A stretch of 64,000 nucleotides of DNA, from NCBI RefSeq assembly GCF_010906925.1, contig NZ_VTVE01000001.1, positions 496,001-560,000 on the forward strand, in the 5' to 3' direction. The translations under genes were made by a program, and so were the position numbers. The notes beneath the pieces were generated by a model. That model made no database searches. It was not told where the DNA came from and was given only the letters and a program-made list of their open reading frames with translations. This document shows, piece by piece, positions 61,261 through 64,000 of the stretch (positions within the stretch are counted from its first letter, which is position 1; the number at the start of each line of letters is the position of its first letter). This DNA is from Pseudobutyrivibrio xylanivorans (GTDB lineage: Bacteria > Bacillota > Clostridia > Lachnospirales > Lachnospiraceae).

Positions 61261-61688
61261 TGAATACTTATATGCCAAACCCATCTCAGATTGAGAGAAA
61301 ATGGTATGTAGTTGACGCTGAGGGCCAGACACTTGGTCGTCTTTCAGCAGAAGTTGCAAAGGTTTTAAGAGGTAAGAATAAGCCAGTCTTCACTCCACAC
61401 GCTGATTGTGGTGACTATGTTATCGTAGTTAATGCAGAGAAGATTAAGGTTACAGGTAAGAAGCTTGATCAGAAGATTTACTATCATCACTCAGACTATG
61501 TTGGTGGTATGAAGGAGACAACTCTTCGTGAGATGCTCAACACACACCCTGATAGAGTAATCGAGCACGCTGTTAAGGGCATGCTTCCAAAGGGACCACT
61601 TGGTCGTCAGATGTACACAAAGCTTTTCGTTTACGCTGGACCAGATCATAAGCAGCAGGCACAGAAGCCAGAAGTGCTTACATTTTAA
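61261..61688 (+). CDS. rplM: 50S ribosomal protein L13
   Basis: A 142-residue ribosomal protein starting [20 protein letters not shown], with [30 protein letters not shown] and [17 protein letters not shown] longer in-frame start at 61200 would translate the leader fold; AAGGAGGAA before 61261 and the family length decide for the shorter form. Transcribed with rpsI. Confidence 0.97.
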
Positions 61689-61701
61689 TAGGAGGTAGAT
61701 C

Positions 61702-62100
61702 ATGGCTAAGAATACAACAAAGTATTACGGAACTGGTAGAAGAAAGTCTTCAGTTGCTAGAGTATATCTTGTACCTGGCACAGGTAAGATCACAATAAAT
61801 AAGAGAGATATCGACGAGTACCTTGGTCTTGAGACATTAAAGGTAGTTGTTCGTCAGCCACTTGTAGCTACAGGCACTGTAGAGAAGTTTGACGTTATCG
61901 TTAACGTAAAGGGTGGCGGATACACTGGCCAGGCTGGTGCTATCAGACACGGTATTTCACGTGCACTCCTTGAGGTAGACGCTGAGTACAGACCTACACT
62001 TAAGGCTGCTGGATTCCTCACAAGAGATCCACGTATGAAAGAGCGTAAGAAGTACGGTCTCAAAGCTGCACGTCGTGCACCACAGTTCAGCAAGAGATAA
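61702..62100 (+). CDS. rpsI: 30S ribosomal protein S9
   Basis: A 132-residue ribosomal protein with [16 protein letters not shown] at the start, [19 protein letters not shown] in the middle and the usual basic end RRAPQFSKR, whose last residues reach toward the P-site tRNA. It follows rplM by 13 bases with AGGAGG and ends before a strong terminator. Confidence 0.97.
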   Translation: MAKNTTKYYGTGRRKSSVARVYLVPGTGKITINKRDIDEYLGLETLKVVVRQPLVATGTVEKFDVIVNVKGGGYTGQAGAIRHGISRALLEVDAEYRPTLKAAGFLTRDPRMKERKKYGLKAARRAPQFSKR

Positions 62101-62121
62101 TCTTACTGCAAATGCAAATTC

Positions 62122-62162
62122 AAAGAACCAGAGCAAATTTATTTGCTACTGGTTCTTTTTTT
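62122..62162 (+). terminator. Terminator after rpsI
   Basis: AAAGAACCAG-AGCAAAT-TT-ATTTGCT-A-CTGGTTCTTT, followed by seven T. Confidence 0.93.
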
Positions 62163-62173
62163 GCATTTATTGG

Positions 62174-62383
62174 AAGATTGAGATGGGATTCTTGACCGAA
62201 GGTCAAGAATATTCCATCTCAATCTTGGCAGTAAGAAAATCTCTTGCTGAACTTGCAATTCTTGTTTTGCAGGAATCCTTATCTCTTTTCTGCGAATTGT
62301 TTCTTGGATTTGCAACAATCCTGTACTTTATTGGAAAACAAGAAATGATGAGCAAGACACGAAGTGTCTGCGAATGGCATCGC
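62174..62383. other. Large branched palindromic region with C-GAA-G tips
   Basis: This fills the centre of the 461-base gap after rpsI. Hairpin 1 (62174-62226): AAGATTGAGATGG/CCATCTCAATCTT enclosing TTCTTGACC-GAA-GGTCAAGAA. Arm 2 (62242-62357): TCTTGCT and ATTCTTGTTTT pair with AAAACAAGAAAT and AGCAAGA, enclosing GGATT-tgcaac-AATCC. Hairpin 3: ACAC-GAA-GTGT (62357-62367). Hairpin 4: GCGA-atggca-TCGC. An open frame crossing it (62075-62392) shows no protein character. It may be a non-coding RNA or a dead mobile element. Confidence 0.5.
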
Positions 62384-62423
62384 GGAATATAGATATCTGT
62401 CCTGGGGTCTTTTTTGTGTGCCG

Positions 62424-62452
62424 TTGAACAGGATGGTAGATATAGGTATAAT
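62424..62452 (+). promoter_or_regulatory. Promoter of the Gfo/Idh oxidoreductase gene
   Basis: TTGAAC (62424-62429), 17-base spacer, perfect TATAAT (62447-62452). Confidence 0.75.
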
Positions 62453-62561
62453 TATAAACAGTTGCTACAAAGAAAAAATTTAAGTATTTCTGAATAGATT
62501 AACTTATATAATAACTGATTATAAGACAGATGAACTACAGGGAAGGAGATTCGAGAAAAAT

Positions 62562-63542
62562 ATGAGCAAAGAGATAAAATGGGCTGTACTGGGAACAGGT
62601 GTAATTGCAAATGAAATGGCTGCAGGTCTTCAGAAAATGGGTAAATCTCTTTATGCAGTAGGAAATCGAACCTATGATAAAGCGGTTGCTTTTGCAGAAA
62701 AGTATGGTATCGAAAAAGTCTATCCGTCAATCGATGAAATGTTTGCCGATGAAGATGTGGATATTATCTACATAACGACTCCTCATAATACTCATTATGG
62801 TTTTATGAAGAAAGCTTTGGAAAATGGTAAACACATCCTGGTTGAAAAATCTATCACTTTGAATTCTTCAGAACTATGCGAAATGATCAGCCTGGCAAAT
62901 GAAAGAGGCCTTATACTTGCAGAAGCAATGACAATCTGGCACATGCCGATATACAAGGAACTGTGGAAGATCATAGAAAATGGAGAGCTTGGAAAAGTTC
63001 AGATGATAACGGTGAACTTTGGAAGCTTCAAAGATTATGATATGAAGAACAGGTTTTTTAATCGAAAATTGGCAGGTGGAGCAATGCTTGATATTGGAGT
63101 ATATGCCCTAAGCATTGTCCGTAGCTTCATGGAAGAAAAACCCGAAAATCTGATGAGCCAGTGGAAGAGTGCACCGACCGGAGTTGATGAGCAGGCGACT
63201 ATTCTATTACAAAATGATAAGAATCAGATGGCAACTGTAGCTCTTACCATGCACTCAAAGCAACCTAAACGAGTAATGATAAGTTGTGAAAAGGGCTATA
63301 TAGAGATAATGGAGTTTCCACGTGCTGATAAAGCGATTATTACAGAAGCCTTAACCGGCGAAAAAAGGGAAATATCAGCAGGGAATACGGCAGATGCTTT
63401 GTACTATGAGCTTACAGATATGGAAACAGCAATTACTAGCGGAGATGCTTCTGTTATGAAACTACAGTATTCGATTGATGTAATGGATATTATGACAAGG
63501 CTTAGAAATGAATGGGGATTGAAATATCCTGAGGAAGAGTAA
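62562..63542 (+). CDS. Gfo/Idh/MocA-family oxidoreductase
   Basis: A 326-residue NAD(P)-dependent dehydrogenase. The Rossmann start is WAVLGTGVIANEMAAGLQ (Gly11, Gly13), followed by YITTPHNTHYGFMKKALENGKHILVEKSITLN, where EKS replaces the usual EKP. The C-terminal sheet domain contains GGAMLDIGVYALS. Family members oxidise sugars, inositols or dihydrodiols; this one resembles the trans-dihydrodiol or glucose-fructose type, but the substrate is unknown. GGAAGGAG lies before the ATG. Its gene seems slightly richer in GAAA-type codons than its neighbours. Confidence 0.9.
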   Translation: MSKEIKWAVLGTGVIANEMAAGLQKMGKSLYAVGNRTYDKAVAFAEKYGIEKVYPSIDEMFADEDVDIIYITTPHNTHYGFMKKALENGKHILVEKSITLNSSELCEMISLANERGLILAEAMTIWHMPIYKELWKIIENGELGKVQMITVNFGSFKDYDMKNRFFNRKLAGGAMLDIGVYALSIVRSFMEEKPENLMSQWKSAPTGVDEQATILLQNDKNQMATVALTMHSKQPKRVMISCEKGYIEIMEFPRADKAIITEALTGEKREISAGNTADALYYELTDMETAITSGDASVMKLQYSIDVMDIMTRLRNEWGLKYPEEE

Positions 63543-63692
63543 ATCAGAAGATAATCTTACAAAAGATAGACAAAGATTTAATGAGTAGAAAGTAAAATCA
63601 GAGTATTATTTTTGATTGCGGTTATTAAAGTTGCCACCAGCAGCATACAGTAGCCCTTAGTACGAAATCACCATTTTACTTCAGGGGGAGTT

Positions 63693-64000
63693 ATGCAAAC
63701 AAGAGAAGAAGCGTTAACCTACGGCCTTTCATTTCCAGACACATATCAGGATGCACCTTTCCATGATGCCAACTGGCAATTAGTCAGATATAAATACAAT
63801 AAAAAGGCTTTCCTTTGGACTTACGAGAGGGATGGATTTATAAATCTAAATGTCAAGGTGGACCCAGATAATGCCTACTATTGGCGCAGAATTTATGATG
63901 CAGTGATTCCTGGATACCATCAAAACAAGGACCATTGGAATACCATTATCCTTGATGGAAGTATCCCTGAGAAGGACATAAAGCTTATGATAGCTGAGAG
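63693..64000 (+). CDS. MmcQ/YjbR-family protein, partial at window end
   Basis: The first 102 residues of a gene that runs off the window. It starts MQTREEALTYGLSFPDTYQDAPF after AGGGGGAG and continues with YERDGFINLNVKVDPD and VIPGYHQNKDHWNTIILDGSIP. This matches the MmcQ/YjbR (CyaY-like DNA-binding) family, small proteins of unclear function. The 150-base gap before it shows no clear feature. Confidence 0.85.
   Translation, partial: MQTREEALTYGLSFPDTYQDAPFHDANWQLVRYKYNKKAFLWTYERDGFINLNVKVDPDNAYYWRRIYDAVIPGYHQNKDHWNTIILDGSIPEKDIKLMIAE

Noticed and set aside
62075-62392. 105-codon open frame after rpsI
   Set aside because: Overlaps the end of rpsI, a terminator and strong palindromes; no ribosome site and no protein-like composition.

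Overview
The window looks like chromosome from a Gram-positive anaerobe of the family Lachnospiraceae, close to Butyrivibrio/Pseudobutyrivibrio. The evidence is moderate AT-rich DNA with strong AGGAGG ribosome sites, the gene order of conserved clostridial housekeeping clusters, DUF4364 and DUF1385 proteins, a secreted GH11 xylanase fused to a CBM36-like module and a NodB-type acetylxylan esterase, and a domain-permuted GH3 beta-glucosidase of a kind known from Butyrivibrio. This points to a rumen or gut plant-fibre degrader. I see no phage, plasmid, transposase, CRISPR array, tRNA or rRNA gene.

Layout. 0-7 kb: glycolysis (pgk, tpiA, gpmI) with two lipoprotein genes (Sel1 repeats, CapA) placed between tpiA and gpmI. 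6.7-10.5 kb: purC-purF-purB. 10.6-21.9 kb: sstT, a secreted multi-CBM protein without a catalytic domain, rhaB, the GH11-CBM36-CE4 enzyme, a small membrane protein, a MscS channel and a PreP-like M16 protease. 22-30 kb: era-recO-(unknown)-glyS-(coiled coil)-CBS pyrophosphatase-EAL phosphodiesterase. 30.3-37.1 kb: rho, malic enzyme, DUF4364, rpmE, DUF1385, prmC, prfA. 37.4-40.6 kb: a lipoprotein and a LytTR/GHKL two-component pair. 40.9-47.1 kb: two GH3 enzymes of opposite domain order with a GtrA-like protein between them. 47.2-52.4 kb: small membrane proteins, a VanW protein, an AIR-synthase paralogue, and an Lrp regulator with an aminotransferase. 52.6-56.4 kb: trmL, a fused EcfA1-EcfA2 ATPase, ecfT, truA. 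56.5-61.1 kb: trehalose regulon (treR, treP, treA). 61.1-62.1 kb: rplM-rpsI. 62.6-64 kb: a Gfo/Idh oxidoreductase and the start of an MmcQ/YjbR protein.

The most striking feature is in the spaces between genes. Nine copies of one hairpin family lie at 21980, 33700, 43894, 44064, 50644, 52390, 52551, 56455 and 56568. All but the collapsed copy at 21980 share a plan: an outer stem, a small AG/GTA internal loop, a long inner arm ending in a conserved apical hairpin (best ATGACATGTAGTCAT), and usually a trailing GCGG-like end. Copies differ by paired (compensatory) changes, occur in both orientations, and six of the seven plus-strand copies stand directly before a ribosome site. The foot carries GTAG in most copies, which recalls REP elements mobilised by RAYT transposases, but no such gene is in the window. 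Several other, unrelated branched palindromic elements lie at 1246-1348, 1461-1571, 37160-37318, 40607-40801 and 62174-62383.

The repeats often lie where conserved gene clusters have been interrupted: the trehalose regulon separates truA from rplM, and malic enzyme plus DUF4364 separate rho from rpmE. The carbohydrate genes together outline xylan and beta-glucan breakdown (xylanase/esterase, CBM protein, two GH3 enzymes), rhamnose and trehalose use, and entry into glycolysis.
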